A stretch of DNA of 50,841 nt from an uncultured Eubacteriales bacterium (GTDB lineage: Bacteria > Bacillota > Clostridia > Lachnospirales > CAG-274): the NCBI GenBank assembly GCA_949293325.1, contig CASFCZ010000023.1, forward strand, positions 1 through 50,841, read 5' to 3'. The notes below the pieces were generated by a model. The model had not been told where the DNA came from. It did no database searches and saw nothing but the letters and a program-made list of their open reading frames with translations. Positions 1 to 8,730 of the stretch are shown here, in pieces (positions within the stretch are counted from its first letter, which is position 1; every line of letters starts with the position of its first letter). The position numbers and the translations under genes are program-made.

Positions 1-454
1 CCCTTGTATGAATACTGCTGCCATTAATACCCACAATTTTATCCCCTGGCTGTATACCTGCTTCCTGAGCAGGGTAGCCATCAAGGACAGATTCAACGGT
101 ATTTGTGTAAATACCCGTTGACATGGACAGGAAGGTAAGAAGGGCAAGGGCAAGAATAAAGTTCATAAAAGGTCCAGCAACAGCAATCAATATCCTTTTA
201 TAAACACTTGCATCATTAAAGCCTATCTTGTTGCTGTCCTGTGGTTTTTCATCCGCCATCCTGCAATATCCACCAATAGGCAGTATACGCAGAGAATACA
301 TTGTATCACCGTGTTTAAAGCCAAAGAGTTTTGGACCCATACCCACAGCAAACTCCTCAATATAGACGTTGCATAGTTTTGCCATAATAAAATGACCCCA
401 CTCATGTACAACAACTATAACAGTAAATATGATCAAAGTTATGATCAGTGACAT
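1..454 (-). CDS. rseP: RseP/RasP-family site-2 intramembrane metalloprotease (partial, C-terminus off the left edge)
   Basis: Only the first 151 codons are present. The reading frame starts at the ATG whose first base is 454 and begins MSLIITLIIF, followed by the M50 zinc-binding motif HEWGH at residues 17-21 in the first membrane helix. Further on are a GGYCRM segment and a PDZ-like stretch (PAQEAGIQPGDKIVGI). The family cleaves membrane-bound anti-sigma factors or leftover signal peptides within the bilayer. It is the last visible gene of the ispD-pyrH-frr-uppS-cdsA-dxr-rseP operon, 18 nt after dxr, which is the usual place for this protease in Firmicutes. The LDG motif of later helices lies outside the window. 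The identity is secure; the substrate is unknown. Confidence 0.93.
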   Translation of the reverse strand, partial: MSLIITLIIFTVIVVVHEWGHFIMAKLCNVYIEEFAVGMGPKLFGFKHGDTMYSLRILPIGGYCRMADEKPQDSNKIGFNDASVYKRILIAVAGPFMNFILALALLTFLSMSTGIYTNTVESVLDGYPAQEAGIQPGDKIVGINGSSIHTR

Positions 455-472
455 TAAATCACCTCTTAAAAA

Positions 473-1612
473 TTAGTTGAGCCTGTAAACATACTCCCTG
501 GCAAAGCTGTCTGCCTCAAGTACATCCTCCAGACTATAGTCATATTTAACAGTATATGCACCCATAGTCCTTTCTATAAGGGCAGGAATATCGTTAAAGC
601 TTATTTTCCCATCAAGAAACAGCGCCACGGCAGCCTCATTGGCTCCGTTAAGGACAGCAGGCATTGTGCCACCTGTTTTAATTGCCTCAAAGGCAAGGGC
701 AAGACATCTGAACACCTTTAAATCAGGTTTTTCAAAGGTCAGGTCATTGTGCTCGAAAAAGTTAAGTTTCGGAAATGAGTTCTTTATCCTCTTTGGGTAT
801 GTGAGAGCATACTGGATAGGCACTTTCATATCTGGTACACCAAGCTGAGCAATAACTGCACCATCCTCATACTCCACCATGGAATGTACTATGCTCTGGG
901 GATGTACAACTACACATATCCTGTCCAGCTCCACGTTAAATAGCCACTTTGCCTCAATAACTTCCAATCCCTTATTCATCATTGTAGCAGAGTCAATGGT
1001 TATTTTTTTCCCCATTGACCAATTAGGATGGGCAAGTGCCTCCTGTAACGTCACATTACTTAAATCACTTCTGCCTCTGAAGGGGCCTCCTGAGGCTGTA
1101 AGCCATATTCTCTCTATCTTATTCATTCCATTACCCTGAAGGGACTGGAAAATTGCAGAATGTTCACTGTCAACAGGGTACATATTTACGCCCTTTTCCT
1201 TAACCAGTTTCATAACCAGTTCCCCTGAGGTCACAAGTGTTTCCTTGTTTGCAAGGGCAATATCCTTACCTGCCTTAATAGCCTCAACTGTAGGTCTTAA
1301 GCCAATATTTCCCACAACGGAATTGACTACGGTATCGGCATCCGGGTGAGTTGCAGCTGCAATAAGCCCATCCATTGAGCTTACAACCTCTATATCCGTA
1401 TCCTTAAGACGAGCCTTTAAATCCAAAGCACATTTCTCATCCATTATGCAGACCATTTTGGGTTTAAACTCCCTTGCCTGCTTTTCCAGAAGCTCTACAT
1501 TACGGTTTGCAGTAAGAGCTACTATATTTATTCCGCCGATTTCACGTACCACTTCCAGGGTCTGTGTACCTATAGAACCTGTTGAACCTAAAACCGTTAT
1601 ATTTTTTGCCAT
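473..1612 (-). CDS. dxr: 1-deoxy-D-xylulose 5-phosphate reductoisomerase
   Basis: This 379-residue protein catalyses the NADPH-dependent conversion of DXP to MEP in the cytoplasmic non-mevalonate isoprenoid pathway. The N-terminal nucleotide-binding motif GSTGSIGTQTLEVV is followed by the substrate and metal-binding segments NKETLVTSGE, PVDSEHSAIFQ, LTASGGPFRG and NKGLEVIEA. An upstream in-frame ATG would add 30 residues running into cdsA. I chose the ATG at 1612 because AGGAGG sits 6 nt upstream and the protein then starts with the normal MAKNITVLG. The length fits the family. ispD, the next-but-one enzyme of the same pathway, lies at the head of this operon. Confidence 0.96.
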   Translation of the reverse strand: MAKNITVLGSTGSIGTQTLEVVREIGGINIVALTANRNVELLEKQAREFKPKMVCIMDEKCALDLKARLKDTDIEVVSSMDGLIAAATHPDADTVVNSVVGNIGLRPTVEAIKAGKDIALANKETLVTSGELVMKLVKEKGVNMYPVDSEHSAIFQSLQGNGMNKIERIWLTASGGPFRGRSDLSNVTLQEALAHPNWSMGKKITIDSATMMNKGLEVIEAKWLFNVELDRICVVVHPQSIVHSMVEYEDGAVIAQLGVPDMKVPIQYALTYPKRIKNSFPKLNFFEHNDLTFEKPDLKVFRCLALAFEAIKTGGTMPAVLNGANEAAVALFLDGKISFNDIPALIERTMGAYTVKYDYSLEDVLEADSFAREYVYRLN

Positions 1613-1622
1613 GGTAAACCTC

Positions 1623-2438
1623 CTAGCCCACAAGACGGAGCATAATATATACAGCAGGGGCTGTAAAAAGCACGCTGTCAAATCTGTCCAGCACCCCTCC
1701 ATGTCCCGGCATTATCTTGCCGAAATCCTTTATCTTTGTAAATCGCTTAACAGAGGATGCCGCAAGATCTCCCAGCTGGGAAAAGGCCGCACCTACAGCA
1801 CCTATAACGCCGAATATGATAATTACATAAGTCAGCTCTCTGTGAAATACGCCGCCAAGGTCAGCTATTCCGTAAATAACAGCAGCAAATACCATATTAA
1901 GGGCGGCACCGGAAACAACTCCCCCTATTGCACCCTCTACGGATTTTTTAGGTGAAATTACAGGAGCAAGCTTGTGCCTTCCGAAGGCCGAACCGGTAAA
2001 GTATGCACCTGTGTCGCTGCCCCAGGCACAGATAAAAGGTACCCATACCATAGCTGCACCTATGGCCTCCATGGATCTTATCAAAAAAATATCAGTCATA
2101 AGATAGCCCACGTATAAAAAGCCGAACATTGCCATACATCCGTCATAAATGCTGTTTGTATTGTGTTTAAAAATAAGTATAACCATAATACAAAGCATTG
2201 CAACCGTAATCATTATCTGAAAGGTATCAGGCATTCTTACAAGCAAAATATAAGCTACCTGGGTAAGAAAACCTACAACATGGACAGCCTTTATCTTTTT
2301 TGATACTGCCATATAAAACTCAAACATACCTATAAGTGACACCACAGCAATGGCTGCCTGAAGATAAATGCCACCCATTACCACAAAAAATACAAGTATC
2401 GGCAAACCGATTATCGCCGAAATTATCCTTACTGCCAT
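1623..2438 (-). CDS. cdsA: Phosphatidate cytidylyltransferase
   Basis: A 271-residue multi-pass membrane enzyme that makes CDP-diacylglycerol from phosphatidic acid and CTP, the branch point of phospholipid synthesis. The C-terminal family signature is complete: SSVKRF, then KDFGKIMPGHGGVLDRFD, containing the conserved HGG and DRxD residues. About seven to eight hydrophobic helices are visible, starting at residue 5. The start codon is 2 nt after the uppS stop, and its ribosome binding site (GAGGG) lies inside the end of uppS, so translation is probably coupled. The downstream dxr ribosome binding site overlaps the cdsA stop region. Nothing is unusual about length or motifs. Confidence 0.95.
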   Translation of the reverse strand: MAVRIISAIIGLPILVFFVVMGGIYLQAAIAVVSLIGMFEFYMAVSKKIKAVHVVGFLTQVAYILLVRMPDTFQIMITVAMLCIMVILIFKHNTNSIYDGCMAMFGFLYVGYLMTDIFLIRSMEAIGAAMVWVPFICAWGSDTGAYFTGSAFGRHKLAPVISPKKSVEGAIGGVVSGAALNMVFAAVIYGIADLGGVFHRELTYVIIIFGVIGAVGAAFSQLGDLAASSVKRFTKIKDFGKIMPGHGGVLDRFDSVLFTAPAVYIMLRLVG

Positions 2439-2440
2439 TA

Positions 2441-3157
2441 TTACTTACCCTCATTTCTGCCGCCGAAACGCCTGTCCCTGTTCTGATAGGCAGATATGGC
2501 GGTTTTTAAATCATCTATTGTAAAATCAGGCCAGAGTTTATCTGTAAAATAAAACTCCGAATAGGCGGACTGCCATGGCAGGAAGTTACTGAGCCTATAC
2601 TCACCGCTTGTTCTTATGATAAGCTCTGGATCAGGCACACCTGCCGTATCAAGGTGATCCGATATAAGTTCTTCTGTTATTTCCTCAGGCTTAATCCTGC
2701 CCTCTTTCACCTCATTGGCTATATCAGCAAAGGCACGGCGTATTTCATCTCTTCCGCCATAATTAATGGCTATATGCAGATTAATACCCGGCTTGTCCTT
2801 GGATATTTCCTTAAGGAGTTTGATATTATCCTGAATATCCTGATCAAGAACTGTAAGGTCTCCAACGGAATCTATCTTGAGCCTGCTGTTTTCATTATCA
2901 TCAATATAATCCTGTATGTATTCACGCATCAGGTTCATAAGGCCGGATACTTCATCCTCGGCACGCTTCCAGTTTTCCGTTGAAAAGGCGTATACGGTAA
3001 TATGCTCAATACCCATACCGTCTGCATCCTTCAACAGTTTGTCCAGTGCCTCTGCGCCCTTTCTGTGACCCAGTACTCTGGGCAGGAAACGTTTTTTTGC
3101 CCATCTGCCGTTTCCATCCATAATTATACCTATATGCTTTGGTATCTCTTTACCCAT
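2441..3157 (-). CDS. uppS: Undecaprenyl pyrophosphate synthase (isoprenyl transferase)
   Basis: This 238-residue cis-prenyltransferase condenses IPP onto farnesyl-PP to give the undecaprenyl carrier used for peptidoglycan and wall polymer export. It shows the catalytic N-terminal motif MDGNGRWA (Asp14 with the start used here), the segment YAFSTENWKR, the NYGGRDE motif and the C-terminal PDPELIIRTSGEYRLSNFL stretch. A slightly longer start at 3169 exists, but its ATG overlaps the GGAGG that serves the ATG at 3157, and MGKEIPKHIGIIMDGNG is the normal family start. It precedes cdsA by 2 nt. A hairpin-forming spacer separates it from frr. Confidence 0.96.
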   Translation of the reverse strand: MGKEIPKHIGIIMDGNGRWAKKRFLPRVLGHRKGAEALDKLLKDADGMGIEHITVYAFSTENWKRAEDEVSGLMNLMREYIQDYIDDNENSRLKIDSVGDLTVLDQDIQDNIKLLKEISKDKPGINLHIAINYGGRDEIRRAFADIANEVKEGRIKPEEITEELISDHLDTAGVPDPELIIRTSGEYRLSNFLPWQSAYSEFYFTDKLWPDFTIDDLKTAISAYQNRDRRFGGRNEGK

Positions 3158-3204
3158 GACAACCTCCATCCCGGTTAAAAGTTAATTGGTTTAATAATAA
3201 ATAT

Positions 3205-3229
3205 CGAGTAGGCGATATACACCTACTCG
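3205..3229 (-). terminator. Hairpin between frr and uppS (possible attenuator or processing site)
   Basis: An 8-bp perfect inverted repeat, CGAGTAGG and CCTACTCG, is separated by 9 nt in the 97-nt frr-uppS gap. On the minus strand it is followed by an AT-rich tract without a real T-run, so it looks weak as an intrinsic terminator. A further GGCGAGTA just upstream (near 3238-3245) could pair with part of the hairpin, which would permit an alternative fold. Role inferred only. Confidence 0.4.
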
Positions 3230-3254
3230 TTTAAATTTACTCGCCTTATAAAAA

Positions 3255-3809
3255 TCAAATGGACATAATATCCTTATTCTTAAGCTCAATAAGCTTATCT
3301 ATATCAGCAACATACTTATCGGTGAGCTTCTGTATCTCAGTTTCAAGATTTTTCAGCTCGTCCTCTGTTACTTCGCCACCCTTTTCAAGCTTCTTAACGC
3401 TGTCAATGGCATCTCTCCTGATATTTCTGATAGCTACCTTAGAGTCCTCGCCCTTCTTTTTAATGTCCTTGGTAAGACTCCTACGTCTTTCCTCTGTAAG
3501 CTCAGGGAAAACAAGGCGGATAACCTTGCCGTCATTTGATGGATTAATACCCAGATCTGAGCCGTTAATTCCCTTTTCAATAGCCTTAAGTGTAGTTGCA
3601 TCATAAGGAGAAATAACAATAACCCTTGCCTCCGGAGTGGATATGTTTGCAAGCTGATTAATAGGCATTTCAGTACCATAGCACTCTGCCGTTATCTTGT
3701 CAAGAACATGGGGGTTAGCCCTGCCTGCCCTTATTGTCTTAAGCTCACTGTCAAGATTATTAACCGTTTTTACCATTTTTTCTTCAAAAGCCTTAGTATG
3801 TGTAGACAT
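3255..3809 (-). CDS. frr: Ribosome recycling factor
   Basis: A 184-residue cytoplasmic factor that, with EF-G, splits the post-termination ribosome. The sequence has the typical three-helix-bundle pattern: LKTIRAGRANPHVLDKI near the start, PEARVIVISPYD in the beta domain, and the NDGKVIRLVFPELTEERR stretch. The rest forms long charged helices. The start at 3809 is preferred over the upstream ATG at 3824 because GGAGG lies 7 nt before it and the protein then begins MSTHTKAFEEKM. It follows pyrH by 26 nt, the near-universal bacterial pyrH-frr pair. Confidence 0.96.
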   Translation of the reverse strand: MSTHTKAFEEKMVKTVNNLDSELKTIRAGRANPHVLDKITAECYGTEMPINQLANISTPEARVIVISPYDATTLKAIEKGINGSDLGINPSNDGKVIRLVFPELTEERRRSLTKDIKKKGEDSKVAIRNIRRDAIDSVKKLEKGGEVTEDELKNLETEIQKLTDKYVADIDKLIELKNKDIMSI

Positions 3810-3835
3810 ATTCAATACCTCCAAAAATAATTTTA

Positions 3836-4537
3836 TTATACGGTAACGGTTGTACCGATTTTTTCACCCTTAGCAGCTCTTACAATGCCGTTTTCCTGGG
3901 CAAGAGCAAATATTTCAACAGGTATACCCTGTTCATAGCAAAGGTTGGCTGCGGCAATATCTATTACCTTAAGATTTTTTTCGATTATATCCTTACATGG
4001 TATCTCAGAAAACTTTTTTGCATCAGGATTTACGGCAGGATCACTGTCGTATACCCCATCAATATTTTTAGCAAAGAGTATCGCATCTGCATTAAGCTCC
4101 GACGCCCTAAGGGCTGTAACGGTATCCGTAGAGAAGAAAGGATGACCTATACCTCCCGCAAAAATAAGGATTACACCCTTATCAAGGAGCTTGTTTGCCC
4201 TGTCCTTTGAAAAGAGTTCAGTAATATTTCCTACGGCAAAGGGAGTCATTACAACTGCCTCCATGCCCTTCTGACGGCAGAAATCAGCAACATATACGGC
4301 ATTCATTACAGTAGCAAGCATACCTATCTGGTCTGCTTTTACCCTGTCCATTTCGGGATTGGCACTTCTGCCTCTCCAGAAGTTACCGCCGCCTATTACC
4401 AGGGTTACCTGAGTACCGTTTTTCCTGACTTCCTTTATCTGATCAACAATACTGCCTATTGTTTTATTATCAAAGCATTTACCACTATCGGCAGCCAATG
4501 CCTCACCGCTTAACTTAAGCACGACTCTTTTGTACAT
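3836..4537 (-). CDS. pyrH: UMP kinase
   Basis: This 233-residue amino-acid-kinase-fold enzyme phosphorylates UMP to UDP with ATP. Visible family motifs are KLSGEAL at the N-terminus (catalytic lysine), VIGGGNFWRGR for UMP and phosphate binding, GGIGHPFFSTDTVTALRA, and KNIDGVYDSDPAVNPDAKKF near the C-terminus. An AAGGAG ribosome binding site precedes the ATG. The 93-nt gap upstream to ispD is AT-rich and contains TATATT about 30 nt before the start, so a secondary promoter for pyrH-frr and downstream genes is possible, but no convincing -35 accompanies it. Confidence 0.96.
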   Translation of the reverse strand: MYKRVVLKLSGEALAADSGKCFDNKTIGSIVDQIKEVRKNGTQVTLVIGGGNFWRGRSANPEMDRVKADQIGMLATVMNAVYVADFCRQKGMEAVVMTPFAVGNITELFSKDRANKLLDKGVILIFAGGIGHPFFSTDTVTALRASELNADAILFAKNIDGVYDSDPAVNPDAKKFSEIPCKDIIEKNLKVIDIAAANLCYEQGIPVEIFALAQENGIVRAAKGEKIGTTVTV

Positions 4538-4630
4538 TATAACACTCCTTCCGTTAAAAATAATATAACATATTTCACTTACTTTGACTAGCTTTTTTTA
4601 AAAATTCTGCTTATTTTTTATATACAGAAT

Positions 4631-5317
4631 TTACATAACCCTGTTGTTTTCTGCAATAATGGCATTTCCCGTAACAAGGTCATCGGGGGTGGTTATTTTG
4701 ATATTATTATAATCACCCTTTACAATCCTTACATTAAAGCCGTACTTTTCAGCAACGGAAGCATCATCTGTACCCAAAAATCCATCCCTTTGTGCATTGT
4801 CGTATGCCTTCATAATAAGGTCATACCTGAATGCCTGAGGGGTCTGGGCAAGCCACAGGGTTCTCCTGTCGGGAGTGGATACAATATTGCCATCACAGTC
4901 ACAAACCTTAACCGTATCCTTGACAGGTACACCCAATACACAGGCCCCATCCCTGCAGGCAGTCCGGATACATTCCTCTATATGCTCAATACTCACAAAG
5001 GGGCGTACACCGTCATGTATAAGTACAATATCACAGCCATTAGCCTCTTTCAGGCCGTTCATAACCGAATACTGCCTTTCACTTCCCCCAACCACTATCT
5101 TAACCGGCTTTGCAATGTCTGCCATAAGCTCCCTTACGTGCTCCACCTCGTCACTGCCTGTAACGATAATTATACTGTCAACCATGTTGCATTTACTGAA
5201 GGTATCAACTGTTATATATAAAATTTCTCTGCCATTTAGCTTCAAAAACTGTTTTTTAACACTTGAGCCCATCCTTTTACCTGAACCTGCCGCCATTATA
5301 AGTGCACTGACATTCAT
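4631..5317 (-). CDS. ispD: 2-C-methyl-D-erythritol 4-phosphate cytidylyltransferase
   Basis: A 228-residue enzyme that transfers CMP to MEP in the non-mevalonate isoprenoid pathway. It shows the nucleotide-binding loop AAGSGKRMG near the N-terminus, then the KKQFLKL segment, IHDGVRPFVS, GVPVKDTVK and the C-terminal GDYNNIKITTPDDL motif. I take the ATG at 5317 (MNVSALIMAAG), which has AGGCGGG upstream, rather than the ATG at 5335. It is the first gene of the minus-strand housekeeping operon and is divergent from the SLH-protein gene. Having ispD and dxr in one operon with pyrH, frr, uppS and cdsA groups two MEP-pathway steps with the polyprenyl carrier synthase that uses their product. Confidence 0.95.
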   Translation of the reverse strand: MNVSALIMAAGSGKRMGSSVKKQFLKLNGREILYITVDTFSKCNMVDSIIIVTGSDEVEHVRELMADIAKPVKIVVGGSERQYSVMNGLKEANGCDIVLIHDGVRPFVSIEHIEECIRTACRDGACVLGVPVKDTVKVCDCDGNIVSTPDRRTLWLAQTPQAFRYDLIMKAYDNAQRDGFLGTDDASVAEKYGFNVRIVKGDYNNIKITTPDDLVTGNAIIAENNRVM

Positions 5318-5379
5318 AATTATCCCGCCTTTCATCTATTAAATATAGCATCTTTTTTGTTAAAAATCCACTATTTTTA

Positions 5380-5408
5380 TTGCTTGTTTTTAAAAAAAAT
5401 TATATAAT
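5380..5408 (+). promoter_or_regulatory. Sigma-A-type promoter for the SLH protein-pdp-deoB operon
   Basis: The -35-like TTGCTT (5380-5385) and a perfect -10 TATAAT (5403-5408) are separated by 17 nt in an AT-rich divergent region. The ribosome binding site AAGGAG (5444-5449) and the ATG at 5460 follow. The opposite strand must hold the ispD promoter, but I do not see a comparably good match there. Confidence 0.75.
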
Positions 5409-5459
5409 ATTTTTGTAGAGATAAGTTATTGTAGCATTTTTTTAAGGAGAGTGCATATT

Positions 5460-7412
5460 ATGAAAAGATTTATTGCTTTATTTCTTGCAATATCAATGGG
5501 ACTATGTGGCTCTGTTTCAGTCTTTGGAGATGATAAAGGGCTTGCTGATGCCATACTTAAGGCAAAACAATATATAGAAATTCCCTCTGACAGGACAGAT
5601 ATTGACTACCATATATCAGAGGATGAAAATAATGATCCTCAGTACTATCTGAGCTGGTCAGGGGACAACGGCAGTACAAACGTTACACTTGACTATGACG
5701 GTTGTCTTCTTTCCTACTATACATACGATTATAATGAAGATGATGCCTTGCTTGCAAAATATCCCACAGAGGTAACAGAACAAACCGCAAGGGATTTTTT
5801 AAGGAAGGTGTATGGTGACAATGCTGTCTGTTTTAAGTTGACCCAACGTAACCTTGATTTATATGAGCATAACTACAGCTATGTTATTTATCAGCATGAT
5901 ATAAGGCTGACAAACGGAATAGCAAATATTGCCGTAAACCCAATAAGCGGAAATGTTGCATCATTTAACGGTGTGGGACAGGAATTTTTTAAGTTAAATT
6001 ATCCCCAGCCGGAAAATATTATTGATGTCAATACAGCAATGACCGCACTTTACAATGGCAATTATCCTGCCCCTCAATATAATACCGTTTACAATTATAA
6101 TGAGTCGGTGCCTTCACCAACTGTATTTCTTGCATTTACAATTCCCTATCAGAGCAAGGGCGTTGACGCTGTTACAGGGGAAATAAAGGAACTTAACTAC
6201 AACTACAGCAATATGAAAGGCTTTAATACTGCCTCGGCTACTGCCGAAGAAGCTGCAATGGACGGAGGTTCGGGCTTTACCCCTGAGGAGCTTGCCGCAA
6301 TTGACTCTGTTGAAGGACTTATCAGCACCGATGAAGCAGTAAAAATTATAAAGGATTTATTCCCCATTGCTGCAAATGAAAATTTCTCAAGCTCTGGAGT
6401 ATACAGTGACAAGGCTTCCGATAAATATCTTATTTACCTTAATTCTGAAAATGCAAATGCCAGATTAAACGGAGTAACCGGTATAGTAGAGCAATTTAAT
6501 GCCTATAATTATGATGATGAAACAAAGGCGAATGGGGACTATATCAATACTGCCAATGATCTTATACACAGAGCCGCCTATGATATAGAGGACAAACTCA
6601 GTACCCCTTCCACCGAAAGGTCTTATTCCGATACAAGTATGAATATTGATTATTCAAGGGTAGAAAATGGCTACAAATGTGCCGACGAAGGTATCTGGAT
6701 TACCTTTAACGGAAATGGGGAAGTAACCTCCTACTACAGGACCTGGTATGATAATCTTACATACCCAAATCCCGGCAATGTACTTGAAGGGGATGAGGCA
6801 ATAAACGCCCTTACAGAGGTTTTTGACTTTGACCTTGTTTACAGTGTGGACAATAATTACAATGTAACCCTGGCATACACCTTCAATAAATCAGGAAATA
6901 TGTCCGCCACATCTCCACAACAGGTTGATTATATGGGCAAAGTTCTCAATACTGTATCAGAGCCCTCAATAGATGATGTAAAGGGGCACTGGTCAGAGAA
7001 GTATGTAAGTGCCTTATTCAACAGCGGGTATCAGTTAAATGATACACTTTTCCGTCCAGATCAGCCTATTACCTTTGGTGAACTTGAAGACCTGTACGGA
7101 AAGGACTATGCCGTGGTATTGCGAAATAATGGCACCGAAAATGATGAATACAAAAATAACAGGATTACTAGGTATGAGTTAGCTGCGTATATACTGGAAT
7201 ACAGCGGTTTAGGCAAGCTGAAGAATGTACCTGATATATTTACTACAGACTATACAGACACCATATCAAAAGAATATCTGCCTGCTGTAGCTATCACCAG
7301 GGGACTTGGTATTTTATCAGGTGATGAAAAGGGTGCTTTCAACGGCGAAAGAGAAGTAACCAGAGCAGAGGCAGCTGTGGCACTATATAATATATTGACT
7401 AATGCAAAATAG
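5460..7412 (+). CDS. Secreted YcdB/YcdC-repeat protein with C-terminal S-layer homology domains
   Basis: A 650-residue exported protein. Residues 1-23 form a signal peptide (MKRFIALFLAISMGLCGSVS, then a small-residue cleavage region). The middle resembles YcdB/YcdC-type domains: repeated blocks with an ARDFLRKVYG-like helix followed by strands ending in NPISGNVASF, and again TDEAVKIIKDLFP followed by NGVTGIVEQF. From about residue 507 the SLH signature appears (GHWSEKYVSALFNSG, FRPDQPITFGEL, then AVAITRGLGILSG and EVTRAEAAVALYNIL), indicating non-covalent binding to pyruvylated wall polymer. A GTG at 5451 is too close to the ribosome binding site, so the ATG at 5460 is used. Only 13 nt separate it from pdp. 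Function on the surface is unknown. Confidence 0.85.
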   Translation: MKRFIALFLAISMGLCGSVSVFGDDKGLADAILKAKQYIEIPSDRTDIDYHISEDENNDPQYYLSWSGDNGSTNVTLDYDGCLLSYYTYDYNEDDALLAKYPTEVTEQTARDFLRKVYGDNAVCFKLTQRNLDLYEHNYSYVIYQHDIRLTNGIANIAVNPISGNVASFNGVGQEFFKLNYPQPENIIDVNTAMTALYNGNYPAPQYNTVYNYNESVPSPTVFLAFTIPYQSKGVDAVTGEIKELNYNYSNMKGFNTASATAEEAAMDGGSGFTPEELAAIDSVEGLISTDEAVKIIKDLFPIAANENFSSSGVYSDKASDKYLIYLNSENANARLNGVTGIVEQFNAYNYDDETKANGDYINTANDLIHRAAYDIEDKLSTPSTERSYSDTSMNIDYSRVENGYKCADEGIWITFNGNGEVTSYYRTWYDNLTYPNPGNVLEGDEAINALTEVFDFDLVYSVDNNYNVTLAYTFNKSGNMSATSPQQVDYMGKVLNTVSEPSIDDVKGHWSEKYVSALFNSGYQLNDTLFRPDQPITFGELEDLYGKDYAVVLRNNGTENDEYKNNRITRYELAAYILEYSGLGKLKNVPDIFTTDYTDTISKEYLPAVAITRGLGILSGDEKGAFNGEREVTRAEAAVALYNILTNAK

Positions 7413-7425
7413 CAGGAGGTAAAAT

Positions 7426-8730
7426 ATGAATATAGTTGATTTGATAATAAAAAAAAGAAACGGACATGAGCTGACAAGGGATGAGATCAACTTCTTTATA
7501 GAGGGGGTCACAAATAAAACCCTGCCTGACTATCAAATATCAGCTATGTTAATGGCAATATATTTCCGCTCCCTTACAGCAAGGGAAACCTCTGACCTGA
7601 CCATGGCAATGGTCAACTCAGGGAAAAGCCTTGATCTTTCTAAAATAGAGGGAATTAAGGTAGATAAGCACAGTACAGGGGGAGTTGCCGACACCACTAC
7701 CCTTATTCTCGCACCTCTTGTTGCTTCCCTTGGACTTAAGGTTATAAAAATGTCAGGCAGAGGACTTGGACATTCGGGAGGGACCCTGGATAAGCTGGAG
7801 TCCATACCAGGTATGAATACAGAACTTAGTATAGACAGAGCAATAAATCAGGTAAACGAGATCGGTATTGCAATAATCGGACAGACTGCGGAACTTACCC
7901 CTGCTGACAAAAGCCTTTATGCCCTACGTGATGTTACCGGCACAGTTGACAGTATTCCCCTTATAGCCTCAAGTATAATGAGTAAAAAGCTTGCCGCAGG
8001 CTCTGACAGCATTGTACTGGATGTTAAGGTGGGAAACGGTGCTTTTATGCAGGATATAGAGCACGCAAGGGAGCTTGCCCGGTCTATGGTTAATATCGGC
8101 GACCGCCTTGGCAGAAGGACCTGTGCGGTTATATCTGCCATGGACAGACCATTGGGAAATAATATAGGCAACAGCCTTGAGGTGGCGGAAGCAATCCATA
8201 TCCTTAAGGGAGAAACTGAAGGCAGACTTAAGGATGTAGTTATTGAGCTTGGTGCCTATATGCTTATACTCGGCAGCATTACAGATGATATTGAAGTGGC
8301 AAAGTCATTACTTGAAAGGAATATTAAAAATGGCAAAGGGCTTGATAAATTCAAAGAGTTTATTAAGGCCCAGGGAGGAGATTCTCGTGTATGTGATGAT
8401 ATATCACTGCTTCCCGTTGCTCCTGTCAGTTATACTCTGAGGGCAGAAAAAACAGGTATAATTACCTCAATGGAAACTGCAAAAATCGGTATGGCAAGCA
8501 TTGCCTTAGGTGCAGGACGTACCTACAAGGATGAGGTTATAGATCTGTCGGCAGGTATAATTATGCACTGTACCCTTGGTGACAGAGTTAAAGAAGGGGA
8601 TATAATTGCCGAACTTTATGCAAATGACATTCACAAATGTCATGCAGGGGCAGATATACTGACTGACGCCATAGAAATATCGGAAAATGAAAGTCAGCCC
8701 CTGCCTACCATACTGGAGGTGATAAAATGA
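7426..8730 (+). CDS. pdp: Pyrimidine-nucleoside phosphorylase
   Basis: This 434-residue enzyme phosphorolyses thymidine, deoxyuridine and uridine to the base and (deoxy)ribose 1-phosphate. Diagnostic motifs are [13 protein letters not shown] at residues 81-93 (phosphate site) and [16 protein letters not shown] at 110-125 (family signature). The pyrimidine-contacting residues Arg168, Ser183 and Lys187 lie in [14 protein letters not shown] and SSIMSKK. The length matches the Gram-positive Pdp form rather than the slightly longer enteric DeoA. AGGAGG lies just before the ATG. Its stop overlaps the deoB start by 4 nt, so the two salvage enzymes are translationally coupled: Pdp makes the sugar 1-phosphate that DeoB isomerises. 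Confidence 0.95.
   Translation: MNIVDLIIKKRNGHELTRDEINFFIEGVTNKTLPDYQISAMLMAIYFRSLTARETSDLTMAMVNSGKSLDLSKIEGIKVDKHSTGGVADTTTLILAPLVASLGLKVIKMSGRGLGHSGGTLDKLESIPGMNTELSIDRAINQVNEIGIAIIGQTAELTPADKSLYALRDVTGTVDSIPLIASSIMSKKLAAGSDSIVLDVKVGNGAFMQDIEHARELARSMVNIGDRLGRRTCAVISAMDRPLGNNIGNSLEVAEAIHILKGETEGRLKDVVIELGAYMLILGSITDDIEVAKSLLERNIKNGKGLDKFKEFIKAQGGDSRVCDDISLLPVAPVSYTLRAEKTGIITSMETAKIGMASIALGAGRTYKDEVIDLSAGIIMHCTLGDRVKEGDIIAELYANDIHKCHAGADILTDAIEISENESQPLPTILEVIK

Noticed and set aside
1446-1955. A 169-codon open frame on the plus strand opposite dxr and cdsA
   Set aside because: It lies wholly antisense to two well-identified enzymes and shows no domain or ribosome binding site.
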